64,000 bases of DNA from Xanthomarina arctica. Lineage in GTDB: Bacteria; Bacteroidota; Bacteroidia; Flavobacteriales; Flavobacteriaceae. The stretch lies in the NCBI RefSeq assembly GCF_014638915.1, contig NZ_BMFQ01000003.1, positions 744,001 through 808,000 of the forward strand, read 5' to 3'. The notes beneath the pieces are model-generated. The model did no database searches, had not been told where the DNA came from, and saw only the letters and a list, made by a program, of their open reading frames with translations. Every line of letters starts with the position of its first letter. The first letter of the stretch is position 1. The translations under genes were made by a program, and so were the position numbers. Of the stretch, positions 24,227-31,959 are shown one piece after another.

Positions 24227-24751
24227 ATGAAACTATTTTTAAAATACCTTGGTGAGTATTTAAGGTCATATCCTCAAGTTAAGTTTTCAAAAAATGATGC
24301 AATCCAAATAAGAGATTCCGCTATGGGACATTTGGGTTTTACTAACATTAATCAACTAAGAGATCGATACGAAGGTCAATCCTTTTTTGATAAAACCATG
24401 AAGAATATTGGTGGTTTGATGGCTGTCCAGAAATATTTAAACAAGGAACTTATAGATGTAGACAAAGCCAATCTTACAGATTTCCATCCTTACATCAAGT
24501 TAAACGATACTAAAATTGATGTTCATGTTTTTGATTTTGGCACCTTGCCATCACTAAAAGTAGATGATATAAACGATACTGTGTTTTTTATTATTCAAAA
24601 AGACAACCTAACCTTTTTACTTTGTGGCTTTGCTTCTGTTGAAGTAATAAAACAAAACCTCATAGAAACTTGCATTGTTAGATCGAGTACCGACTATTAT
24701 ATGGATTTTACTGGCTTTAAATTTTTAAAGCATATTGATATGTTGAAATAA
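24227..24751 (+). CDS. Unknown 174-aa protein convergent with a DNA methyltransferase
   Basis: I do not recognise the family. The protein is soluble, with a basic helical N-terminal half (LKYLGEYLRSYPQVKFSKNDA...) and a C-terminal half of alternating beta strands (TKIDVHVFDFGTLPSLKV ... TVFFIIQKDNLTFLLCGFAS). Asp, Glu and Lys residues within the strands (KIDVHVFDF, IIQKDN) are compatible with, but do not prove, a PD-(D/E)xK nuclease core. Its stop is 17 nt from that of the convergent C5 methyltransferase, so a restriction endonuclease or companion protein is the working guess. The neighbours carry no other restriction gene. Confidence 0.6.
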   Translation: MKLFLKYLGEYLRSYPQVKFSKNDAIQIRDSAMGHLGFTNINQLRDRYEGQSFFDKTMKNIGGLMAVQKYLNKELIDVDKANLTDFHPYIKLNDTKIDVHVFDFGTLPSLKVDDINDTVFFIIQKDNLTFLLCGFASVEVIKQNLIETCIVRSSTDYYMDFTGFKFLKHIDMLK

Positions 24752-24768
24752 GTAACATTGAATAAACT

Positions 24769-26007
24769 TTATAAGACCTTAATAATTTCCTTACTAATAC
24801 GCTCAATTAAAGTAGTAGTTACCGAGTTTCCTGCCTGAGTATATAATCTACCATTGGCCATTTCTGGTAAAAGATAATTTTCTGGATACCCCTGAAACAA
24901 GAAACATTCTCTAGGAGTTAATTTTCTAATGCCATAATCGTCTTTTATAATAGGCACATTATGTCCGCCAGTACCCATATTAGCAGTTAAGGTTGGGCAA
25001 ACATTGCTCTTATTCTCCCTAACATAAACTCTTCGCCATTGATAAACTGTATCTCTAGAAGTTACCGTTTTTTCTAATTCCGGATAATAGGCATGTTCTT
25101 TTTTATAATAAAGTTTATCATCCTGTTTTCCTTTTTCTAATATATCGTGAATGGTTTTTATTAATTCAATTTTACTTGGGAACTGAAAATTCTCATAGTT
25201 TTCAACTTGTTTAGGATCGAATGCTACAATAAAAATTCGCTCTCTATTTTGAGGAATATTTGCATGCGTCATGGAGTTTAAAACCTTAGTAAACGTTTTA
25301 TAACCAAGCTTATCTTCAAGAACAGAAATGATTGTTTTGAAGGTATTCCCCTTATCATGTGTCACTAAATTCTTAACGTTTTCTAAAAAAACGACTTTGG
25401 GTCTATGGGTTGTGACTATTTGTTCAATATCAAAAAATAAAGTTCCCCTGGTGTCTGCAAAACCTTTTCGGTTTCCAGCAATTGAAAAAGCCTGACATGG
25501 AAAGCCGGCGCAAAGCACATCAAAATCGCTAGGAATAAATCCTTTAACCTTTTCATTGGTAATATCTCCAAAAGGAATTTCACCAAAATTAGTTCTATAT
25601 GTTTTTTGAGCATTTGTATCCCATTCACTAGTAAAAACACATTTTCCTCCCATGTTTTGCATGGCTAATCTAAAACCACCAATTCCGGCAAATAAATCTA
25701 TAAATTTAAATTTAGAAGCTTTAGAAGTGGGGAAAGGGACATTTTCAACTTCAGAAAGTAATTGTTTTAAAGCTGTTTCTTGCTCAAGAGACACATTGTC
25801 TACTTGTTCTTTATAGCTAATAAAATTGTGGATGGCTTTTAAGGCTTCCTTTTTATAATGTTTAGAAACACTGTTCTGATTGTTATGAAGATAATGAGTA
25901 ATCAACGCCTTGTCATGAGGTTGTATACACCCTTCTCGATGTTTCCTACCATCAAATTCTTCGATACTTATATGCTGACTTGTCTTTATCAAATGGGCTG
26001 TTTTCAA
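24769..26007 (-). CDS. DNA (cytosine-5-)-methyltransferase
   Basis: Transfers a methyl group from S-adenosylmethionine to C5 of cytosine in a specific DNA site. The 412-aa frame shows the ordered motifs of the family: I FIDLFAGIGGFRLA (102-115), IV GFPCQAFS with catalytic Cys171, VI FLENVKNL (208-214), VIII QNRERIFIVAF, a target recognition region ending in NVCPTLTANMGTGGHNVP, IX RKLTPRECFLFQGYP and X QAGNSVT. About 100 residues precede motif I. There is no ATG before motif I: the frame opens after a stop with TTG at 26007, so a TTG start is inferred. The target sequence cannot be read off. Confidence 0.93.
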   Translation of the reverse strand: MKTAHLIKTSQHISIEEFDGRKHREGCIQPHDKALITHYLHNNQNSVSKHYKKEALKAIHNFISYKEQVDNVSLEQETALKQLLSEVENVPFPTSKASKFKFIDLFAGIGGFRLAMQNMGGKCVFTSEWDTNAQKTYRTNFGEIPFGDITNEKVKGFIPSDFDVLCAGFPCQAFSIAGNRKGFADTRGTLFFDIEQIVTTHRPKVVFLENVKNLVTHDKGNTFKTIISVLEDKLGYKTFTKVLNSMTHANIPQNRERIFIVAFDPKQVENYENFQFPSKIELIKTIHDILEKGKQDDKLYYKKEHAYYPELEKTVTSRDTVYQWRRVYVRENKSNVCPTLTANMGTGGHNVPIIKDDYGIRKLTPRECFLFQGYPENYLLPEMANGRLYTQAGNSVTTTLIERISKEIIKVL

Positions 26008-26069
26008 AAATAAAACTACTTGTTACAATTTATTTGGTTGCAAAGTATGAGTAAAAAAGGAATTATAAT

Positions 26070-28187
26070 TTAATAATCCAATATCATTTTAATCTTAGCC
26101 TTCACTTTTTCTGTTGAAGGAATCATCGCCTGTTCTAAAGTGGCATTTAATGGTATTGCTGGTAAGTTTTCACTACCAATAGTCATTACTGGCGCGTCTA
26201 AAAACCTGAAACATTCTTCCTGAATTTTTCCAGATAAAGCTCTGGCAAAACTATTATTGCTCGGTTCTTCTGTAACTACTAAACATTTTCCAGTTTTCTT
26301 AACCGACTTCATGATGGTTTCTTCATCCAGAGGAAATAAGGTACGTAAATCAATAACTTCAATTTGATCTGTCATTCCTAATTCTGCCGATGCATTCATG
26401 GCCCAATGAACTCCCATTCCATAAGAAACAATTGTCAGGGTTTCAACATCTTCTTGCTTCCAAATTTCTTGTAATACCCAAGCTTTTCCAAAAGGCAAGA
26501 CATAATCTTCAGCCGGTTCTACCGAAGTAGCTCCTTGAGTTCCTGGCACTTTAGACCAATACAAGCCTTTATGTTCTAAAATAATTACAGGATTAGGATC
26601 GTAATATGCGGCTTTCATCAAACCTTTTAAATCGGCACCATTACTTGGATATGCTATTTTTATTCCTCGGATGTTAGTAATCACACTTTCTACGGAAGAC
26701 GAGTGATAAGGTCCTCCACTGCCATAAGCGCCAATTGGTACACGAAGAATCATGCTAACGGGCCATTTTCCATTACTTAAATAGCAACTTCTGCTAACCT
26801 CGGTAAATAGTTGATTCAATCCAGGCCAAATATAATCGGCAAACTGAACCTCAACAATAGGTTTTAATCCCACAGCACTCATTCCAACGGTTGAACCTAC
26901 AATAAAGGCTTCTTGGATTGGCGTGTTAAAGACTCTATCGTCTCCAAATTTCTGTGCTAAGGTTGCCGCTTCACGAAACACACCTCCAAGTCTTCCTCCA
27001 ACATCTTGTCCATATAACAAACACTCTTTATGTTTTGCCATAAGTTCTTCAATAGCAAACAAGGCGCAATCTACCATCACTACCTTTTCAGCTCCTTTTG
27101 GAGAACGCTCTCCTTTTTCCTCCGTAATTGGGGTAGGAACAAAATCGTTTGTAAATAAATCTTCAGGATTTGGATCTTCAGCTTTTAGTGCCTTTTCGAA
27201 GTCAGCCTGTACTTTCTCCTTTGCGTTACTTTCTAAAGTTTCAATGTCTTCTTGAGAAAAACCGTTGTCTAATAATTGTTGTTTTATAACTGGATATGGA
27301 TCTCTAGAACGTGCTTCTTCCAAATCGTCACGATACCATTCCATTCGTACACCAGATGTATGATGATTTAATAAAGGAACTTTGGCATGAACCAAAAATG
27401 GACGACGTTCTTTTCTAATGGTTTCAATTACTTTTTCAATGGCTTGATAACTTTCAATAAAATTAGCTCCATCAATAGAAATAGCCTCTAATCCTTTAAA
27501 ACCTTGAGCATATTCAAAGGCATTTTGGGCTCTGGTTTCTTCAGCATTTGCTGAAATATCCCAACCATTATCTTGCACTAAATATAAAATAGGCATTTGT
27601 TTTAATGCTGCCATTTGGAATGCCTCTGCTATTTCACCTTCGGTAACTGATGCGTCTCCTAGGGAACAAACAACAATTGGCGCATTCCCGCGAAGGCGGG
27701 AATCTTCTGAATGAACAGAAGCATCGTAATCTGGGTGAAAAACATCCTTTGTTTTGTTTTCATCCGCAAAGAGATTACCGCTTTCGCGATAATTAAATCC
27801 CATAGCAACTCCTGTTGCCGGAATGGCTTGCATTCCGGTTGCAGAAGACTGATGTGGGATTTTAGGTTTATCTGCATCCTTTAAACTAGGATGGCAATAA
27901 TAGGTTCTTCCGGCAGAAAAAGGATCGTCTTTTTTTGCTAATAGTTGCAACATTAAATCGTAAGGCTCTAAACCAAAAGAAAGCAACATGGCATCGTCTC
28001 TATAATATGGAAAGGCATAATCTTGAGGCAATAACTGCATTCCTAAGGCTATTTGAATGGCTTCATGCCCTCTAGAAGTGGCATGTACATATTTGGATAC
28101 TTGCTTAAAATTAGCTTCGTATAATTCTGCCATTGCTTTGGCAGTAACTAAATTTGAAAATCCTTTTTTTAAAATATCTTTTTTCAT
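26070..28187 (-). CDS. Branched-chain 2-oxoacid dehydrogenase E1, alpha and beta subunits fused
   Basis: The thiamine-diphosphate E1 of a 2-oxoacid (2-oxoisovalerate-type) dehydrogenase, decarboxylating the oxoacid and acylating the E2 lipoyl group. The 705-aa protein is a fusion. The alpha part (about 1-340) has GHEAIQIALG, YYRDDAMLL and the ThDP motif GDASVTEGEIAEAF...NGWDIS. The beta part (about 365-705) has LYGQDVGGRLGGVF, TPIQEAFIVGS, RVPIGAYGSGGPYHSSS and VVTEEPSNNSFARAL. The ATG overlaps the ilvE stop by one base (TAATG), indicating translational coupling. Residues about 159-168 (SEDSRLRGN) are encoded by an in-frame REP-like palindrome just before the ThDP motif. Confidence 0.93.
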   Translation of the reverse strand: MKKDILKKGFSNLVTAKAMAELYEANFKQVSKYVHATSRGHEAIQIALGMQLLPQDYAFPYYRDDAMLLSFGLEPYDLMLQLLAKKDDPFSAGRTYYCHPSLKDADKPKIPHQSSATGMQAIPATGVAMGFNYRESGNLFADENKTKDVFHPDYDASVHSEDSRLRGNAPIVVCSLGDASVTEGEIAEAFQMAALKQMPILYLVQDNGWDISANAEETRAQNAFEYAQGFKGLEAISIDGANFIESYQAIEKVIETIRKERRPFLVHAKVPLLNHHTSGVRMEWYRDDLEEARSRDPYPVIKQQLLDNGFSQEDIETLESNAKEKVQADFEKALKAEDPNPEDLFTNDFVPTPITEEKGERSPKGAEKVVMVDCALFAIEELMAKHKECLLYGQDVGGRLGGVFREAATLAQKFGDDRVFNTPIQEAFIVGSTVGMSAVGLKPIVEVQFADYIWPGLNQLFTEVSRSCYLSNGKWPVSMILRVPIGAYGSGGPYHSSSVESVITNIRGIKIAYPSNGADLKGLMKAAYYDPNPVIILEHKGLYWSKVPGTQGATSVEPAEDYVLPFGKAWVLQEIWKQEDVETLTIVSYGMGVHWAMNASAELGMTDQIEVIDLRTLFPLDEETIMKSVKKTGKCLVVTEEPSNNSFARALSGKIQEECFRFLDAPVMTIGSENLPAIPLNATLEQAMIPSTEKVKAKIKMILDY
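27684..27703. repeat. REP-like palindrome inside the E1 coding sequence
   Basis: ATTCCCGCGAAGGCGGGAAT is a near-perfect inverted repeat (7-8 bp arms) read in frame as part of SEDSRLRGNAP. Its shape and ends match the intergenic palindromes at 29265, 29417, 42015 and 44773. Confidence 0.85.
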
Positions 28188-29254
28188 TAGGCACGTTCGT
28201 TTTCAACTTTAACCATCCAATTGAAGGGATCTTCAATTTTCCCAGTTTTAATTTCGTTTAGGGTGTTATTGATATCCAGACCAACGGGGCTTTCATTGGA
28301 AACATGAATCACATCGCCATCAAACCCAATTTCCTGAATATAGGCAATACCTACTGCTGTTCCAGTTCCAAAGGCTTCTTCTAAAGTTCCGTTGTTTGAT
28401 GCTTCTTTAACCTCGTCAATACTAATTGAACGTTCAATAACCTCAAAACCTTTGTGTTTTAAAAGTTCTATAACACTATTTCTAGTAATACCATCTAAAA
28501 TGGCTCCGTCTCTTTTAGGTGTAATTATTTTTCCAGCTATCTTAAAAAAGATATTCATGGTTCCAACTTCCTGAATGTATTTATGTTCTACAGCATCGAG
28601 CCACAATACTTGATCGTAACCGCTTGCTTTTGCTAGTTCTGTAGGACGAATGGCTGCCGCATAATTTCCTGCGGCTTTTGCTTCACCGGTTCCACCAGCG
28701 ACTGCTCTAATGTATTTTCTTTCTGCCCATAATTTTATGCGCTTACTAAAGAAAGGTCCTGCTGGGGAAGCTATAATGATGAATTTATAATGAGTCGCTG
28801 CTCGCATCCCGATAAAAGGTTCGTCGGCATACATAAAGGGACGTAAATATAATGCACTTCCATCTTGAGGCGGAATCCAACTTTTTTCTAATGCTACCAA
28901 TTGTTTTAATCCTTCCACAAATAAAGTTTCAGGAAAATCTGGCATTCCCATTCTATCTGCACTAAAATTTAGACGCTCCGCATTTTTTGTAGGTCTAAAC
29001 AACCTTGGGTTTCCCTCTGAATCCAAAGTTGCTTTCATGCCTTCAAAAATAGCTTGTCCGTAATGTAAAGCCATTGCTGCCGGATGTGTAGGAATGGTTG
29101 CCAAAGGTTCTATTCTAGGATTTACCCATTGTCCATTTTCAAAATCGCATATAAACATGTGATCTGTAAAAGTGGTTCCTAATGGAATGTTGTTGAAGTC
29201 TAAAGCATCAACTCTGGATTTATCGACTTTGGATATTTTTATTTCGTATTTCAT
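28187..29254 (-). CDS. ilvE: Branched-chain amino acid aminotransferase
   Basis: Interconverts leucine, isoleucine and valine with their 2-oxoacids using PLP (fold type IV). The 355-aa length fits the longer type II form. Visible patches: ALHYGQAIFEGMKA (about 82-95), RLNFSADRMGMP, the conserved ALYLRPFMYADEPFIG, the PLP-region KAAGNYAAAIRPTELAK with the expected lysine, EVGTMNIFF, and the phosphate loop TGTAVGI. The next gene, fused E1, starts within its stop codon, linking transamination to oxidative decarboxylation of the products. The region upstream has two inverted REP-like palindromes that separate it from the E2 gene. Confidence 0.96.
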   Translation of the reverse strand: MKYEIKISKVDKSRVDALDFNNIPLGTTFTDHMFICDFENGQWVNPRIEPLATIPTHPAAMALHYGQAIFEGMKATLDSEGNPRLFRPTKNAERLNFSADRMGMPDFPETLFVEGLKQLVALEKSWIPPQDGSALYLRPFMYADEPFIGMRAATHYKFIIIASPAGPFFSKRIKLWAERKYIRAVAGGTGEAKAAGNYAAAIRPTELAKASGYDQVLWLDAVEHKYIQEVGTMNIFFKIAGKIITPKRDGAILDGITRNSVIELLKHKGFEVIERSISIDEVKEASNNGTLEEAFGTGTAVGIAYIQEIGFDGDVIHVSNESPVGLDINNTLNEIKTGKIEDPFNWMVKVENERA

Positions 29255-29264
29255 AATTTTTCAC

Positions 29265-29284
29265 ATTCCTGCGGAAGCAGGAAT
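29265..29284. repeat. REP-like palindrome upstream of ilvE
   Basis: ATTCCTGCGGAAGCAGGAAT, 11 nt before the ilvE start. It is the exact reverse complement of the element at 29417-29436, so the two form an inverted pair around a 132-bp spacer. Confidence 0.85.
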
Positions 29285-29416
29285 CTATTTTATTTTATAA
29301 CTATTTTTCGTGAATTCCCAATTGAATCTTGAATGGCAACACATATCTAATTTTCTTTTAATACACATCTACCTAGGTTGGTGTTTAAACTATGTTTAGA
29401 CTCTTTTTATTATGAG

Positions 29417-29436
29417 ATTCCTGCTTCCGCAGGAAT
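29417..29436. repeat. REP-like palindrome downstream of the E2 gene
   Basis: ATTCCTGCTTCCGCAGGAAT, ending 3 nt before the E2 stop codon region at 29440. Inverted partner of 29265-29284. Could also act as an mRNA hairpin protecting the E2 3' end. Confidence 0.85.
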
Positions 29437-29439
29437 TAG

Positions 29440-30777
29440 TTATATTTTTCTATTGATATCAAATTGTTCAAAATAATCTGCTACGCGACGCACAAAACTT
29501 CCACCTAAAAAACCATCAACCACTCTATGGTCAAAGGATAAGGATAGATACATCATACTTCGAATGGCTATTTCATCGCCTTTTTCAGTTTCAATAACTT
29601 CTGGGCGTTTTTTAATAATTCCTAAAGCTAGAATAGCTACTTCTGGCTGATTGATAATTGGAGTTCCCATGACACTTCCAAAGGTTCCTACGTTGGAAAT
29701 GGTGAACGTACTTCCTTTAATATCTTCTCCTCCTAACTTATTTTCTCTAGCTTTTACGGCGAGAGCATTCACATTATTAGCTATTTCTTCCAAACTTTTA
29801 GTATCTGCATTTTTAACTACAGGCACAATTAAATTCCCACTTGGCAAGGCGGTTGCCATGCCGATATTGATATCTTCTTTTACAATAATATTCGTCCCAT
29901 CTACCGAAGCGTTTATATTTGGAAAGTCTTTAACTGCTTTTGCCACAGCTTCCACAAATAGTGGTGTGAATGTTAAACGCTCTCCGTGCTTTTCTTGAAA
30001 GGCTACTTTATTGGCATTTCTCCACTGAACCATATTTGTCATATCTGCTTCAACATAAGCGGTAACGTGGGGTGATGTGTGCTTAGAATACACCATGCGG
30101 TCTGCAATCATCTGGCGCATTCTGTCCATCTCAATGATTTTCCCTTTGCCCTTATCAAATTGTAATTGCGGAATACGATAGGCTGTTGGATCTTTCTCGG
30201 CTACTGGTTGCGCGAATTTAAAAGGCCTACCTTCTTCTATATAATTAAAAATATCGCTTTTTCTTAATCTGCCCTCCATTCCTGTTGCAGGAATTCTAGC
30301 CAATTCTTCAAAACTGATATGCTGTTCTTTGGCTATTTTTATGATTAATGGGGAAAAGAAGGTGTTTGAATTTGTTGTTAAAAATGAAGTTGAACGAGAT
30401 TCCTCGACTGCTCTCGGAATGACAATTCGCTTCTTTTTTAGTTCATTTTGGATTTTATGAGATTCTTCTCTATCGCTCTGAATGACATTCTCCTTTTTTG
30501 AAGATTTTGCCTCTTCTGAAACTTCAAGAATAGCCATGACTGCTCCAACAGGAACAACATCTTTTGCATGAAACAAGGTTTTTACTAAGATTCCAGAAGC
30601 TGGAGCAGGAACTTCATTATCTACTTTATCGGTAGCAACTTCAAGGATGATATCGCCTTCTTCGAAGCTATCTCCTTCAGCAATTAACCAATTGATTATG
30701 GTACCTTCTGTAATACTTTCGCCCATTTTAGGCATCTTCAGCTCCCACGAAAGTGGAAATCTCTTATCTTCACTCAT
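29440..30777 (-). CDS. Dihydrolipoamide acyltransferase (E2) of the branched-chain 2-oxoacid dehydrogenase complex
   Basis: Carries the swinging lipoyl arm and transfers the acyl group to CoA. The 445-aa protein has one lipoyl domain (about 10-88, EVATDKVDNEVPAP with the lipoyl lysine), a peripheral subunit-binding domain (about 145-185, SPLIIKIAKEQHIS...GRLRKSDIF) and a catalytic domain (about 205-445) with SFDHRVVDGFLGG. Repeat DNA is read in frame at two places: residues about 6-12 (RFPLSWE) and the linker at about 96-130 (NVIQSDREESHK, IVIPRAVEESRS). The linker is a natural place to tolerate insertions. Upstream of ilvE and E1 on the same strand; no E3 gene nearby. Confidence 0.94.
   Translation of the reverse strand: MSEDKRFPLSWELKMPKMGESITEGTIINWLIAEGDSFEEGDIILEVATDKVDNEVPAPASGILVKTLFHAKDVVPVGAVMAILEVSEEAKSSKKENVIQSDREESHKIQNELKKKRIVIPRAVEESRSTSFLTTNSNTFFSPLIIKIAKEQHISFEELARIPATGMEGRLRKSDIFNYIEEGRPFKFAQPVAEKDPTAYRIPQLQFDKGKGKIIEMDRMRQMIADRMVYSKHTSPHVTAYVEADMTNMVQWRNANKVAFQEKHGERLTFTPLFVEAVAKAVKDFPNINASVDGTNIIVKEDINIGMATALPSGNLIVPVVKNADTKSLEEIANNVNALAVKARENKLGGEDIKGSTFTISNVGTFGSVMGTPIINQPEVAILALGIIKKRPEVIETEKGDEIAIRSMMYLSLSFDHRVVDGFLGGSFVRRVADYFEQFDINRKI
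30389..30490. repeat. Two copies of a dispersed GAGATTCnTC...GAATGACA repeat in the E2 linker
   Basis: On the plus strand, ACGAGATTCCTCGACTGCTC then TCGGAATGACA (from 30393), and GAGATTCTTCTCTATCGCTC then TGAATGACA (from 30460). The same sequence occurs in paaH (39607) and in the paaG-paaD gap (about 41430). Both copies are read in frame. Confidence 0.8.
30743..30759. repeat. REP-like palindrome at the start of the E2 gene
   Basis: TCCCACGAAAGTGGAAA is encoded as RFPLSWE close to the initiator Met. It is the same palindrome type that flanks the GIY-YIG gene (32725 and 33088). Confidence 0.75.
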
Positions 30778-30813
30778 TTCTTAATTTATTAACTAAATTT
30801 AGATCTTTATTTA

Positions 30814-30844
30814 AACCTACAAGGTTTTAGAAACCTTGCAGATT
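30814..30844. repeat. AACCTACAAGG...CCTTGCAG hairpin repeat, copy 1
   Basis: An inverted repeat with arms CTACAAGGTTT / AAACCTTGCAG in the gap between paaY and the E2 gene. Other copies are at 35736-35767 and 40531-40561. Confidence 0.85.
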
Positions 30845-30854
30845 GACATTCTTA

Positions 30855-31448
30855 TTATTTCATGAAATCACGAAGTGTTTTATAAACATCTTCCTGGATT
30901 TTCATATTATCTGGAACTTCTCTCAGAGGTTCTACTTCTTTTAAACTTTCATGACAATCGGCTGGTAATTGTTGATATAATTGCGTTCCTTTCGTTTTCC
31001 ATGCAATCATCTCATCACTTACTTCTTTAATGACTTTTGCTGGATTACCGACTACCAAACTGCGTTTCGGAATTTTGGTTTCAGCTTTAACAAATGCCAT
31101 GGCTCCAACAATACTTTCGTCCCCAATTTCGGCATCGTCCATGATGACTGAATTCATTCCTATCAAACAATTTCTGCCCAGATTAGCACCATGAATAATG
31201 GCTCCATGACCTACATGAGCACTTTCTTTTAATGTAATAGATTTTCCAGGAAACATATGAACGGTACAGTTTTCTTGTACGTTGACGCCATCTTCCAAAA
31301 TAATTTGTCCCCAATCTCCTCGAATAGCCGCCCCTGGACCTATGTAACAATTTTTGCCAATAATGACGTTTCCTGTTACAGCAGCGAGAGGATGCACGAA
31401 ACTACTTTCGTGAACGACTGGTGTGTATCCTTTAAAACTGTAAATCAT
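30855..31448 (-). CDS. paaY: PaaY-like hexapeptide-repeat (gamma-carbonic anhydrase fold) protein
   Basis: A left-handed beta-helix protein of 197 aa. Hexapeptide repeats run from about 15 to 145 (VTGNVIIGKNCYIGPGAAIRG...), with the gamma-class metal-site histidines in NCTVHMF and AHVGHGAIIHG. PaaY of phenylacetate clusters is a thioesterase that hydrolyses dead-end CoA esters and relieves CoA sequestration. The assignment here rests on the fold plus position at the downstream end of the paa genes; a generic transferase/carbonic-anhydrase role is the alternative. Start at 31448 (MIYSFKGYTPVVHE) fits relatives. Confidence 0.82.
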   Translation of the reverse strand: MIYSFKGYTPVVHESSFVHPLAAVTGNVIIGKNCYIGPGAAIRGDWGQIILEDGVNVQENCTVHMFPGKSITLKESAHVGHGAIIHGANLGRNCLIGMNSVIMDDAEIGDESIVGAMAFVKAETKIPKRSLVVGNPAKVIKEVSDEMIAWKTKGTQLYQQLPADCHESLKEVEPLREVPDNMKIQEDVYKTLRDFMK

Positions 31449-31467
31449 AGAAAATAGTTTTTAGATC

Positions 31468-31482
31468 GTAGTAGGTAGAGGG
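31468..31482. repeat. Left inverted arm of four-helix-bundle element 1
   Basis: GTAGTAGGTAGAGGG matches the reverse complement of the right arm (31934-31956) at about 11 of 15 positions. The arms enclose the 124-aa gene and almost nothing else. Confidence 0.5.
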
Positions 31483-31523
31483 TGAACTCCGTCTATTTTT
31501 ATCAATTGCTTCATTAATTCAAG

Positions 31524-31898
31524 TTATTTGTTTTTATTTTTTAAGTGTTTCATTAAAGCTGACAACATTTTATTAATTTCAACAAGTAGAGCTCGATTAT
31601 TTTCGCTCTGATCAAAAGTTATATAGTGTCGTAAATGCGCTTTTGTTGTTGCCGCTACACATTCACGAGAACTATCTTTGGCAATCCTCAAATAGTTCAA
31701 AAAACTAGCATCAGAACTACCAGAACCTTCAGCTATATTAAATGCAATGGAATCTGCTGCACGAGCAAATTGAGCTGACAACCTATAATCTTCAATTTTA
31801 GGAAAATCTTTAAGTTGTATATGAACCAACTCGCCATATTCTATAGCTTTTTGATACACTATCAACTCTTCAAAATTAAAATGATACTTACTTTTCAT
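31524..31898 (-). CDS. Four-helix-bundle protein (S23 / 23S-rRNA-intervening-sequence family), copy 1
   Basis: A 124-aa protein of the TIGR02436-type family first found in intervening sequences of 23S rRNA. Diagnostic pattern: FEELIVYQKAIEYG, LSAQFARAADSIAFNIAEGS (about 41-60), FLNYLRIAKDSSRECVA, and a C-terminal KMLSALMKHLK helix. It has no enzyme motif. The family forms homopentameric helix bundles and is related to the Avd accessory protein of diversity-generating retroelements. Here it sits between paaY and the enoyl-CoA hydratase, with degenerate inverted arms on both sides. No link to phenylacetate metabolism is expected; it looks like a passenger. Confidence 0.88.
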   Translation of the reverse strand: MKSKYHFNFEELIVYQKAIEYGELVHIQLKDFPKIEDYRLSAQFARAADSIAFNIAEGSGSSDASFLNYLRIAKDSSRECVAATTKAHLRHYITFDQSENNRALLVEINKMLSALMKHLKNKNK

Positions 31899-31933
31899 TT
31901 GAAATTTAAATTTAAACTTTCCAATAAATCTTT

Positions 31934-31956
31934 ACTACCGACTACCAACTAACTCC
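31934..31956. repeat. Right inverted arm of four-helix-bundle element 1
   Basis: A CTACCGACTACCAAC-type low-complexity stretch, inverted relative to 31468-31482, directly before the enoyl-CoA hydratase stop (31960). Confidence 0.5.
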
Positions 31957-31959
31957 TAA

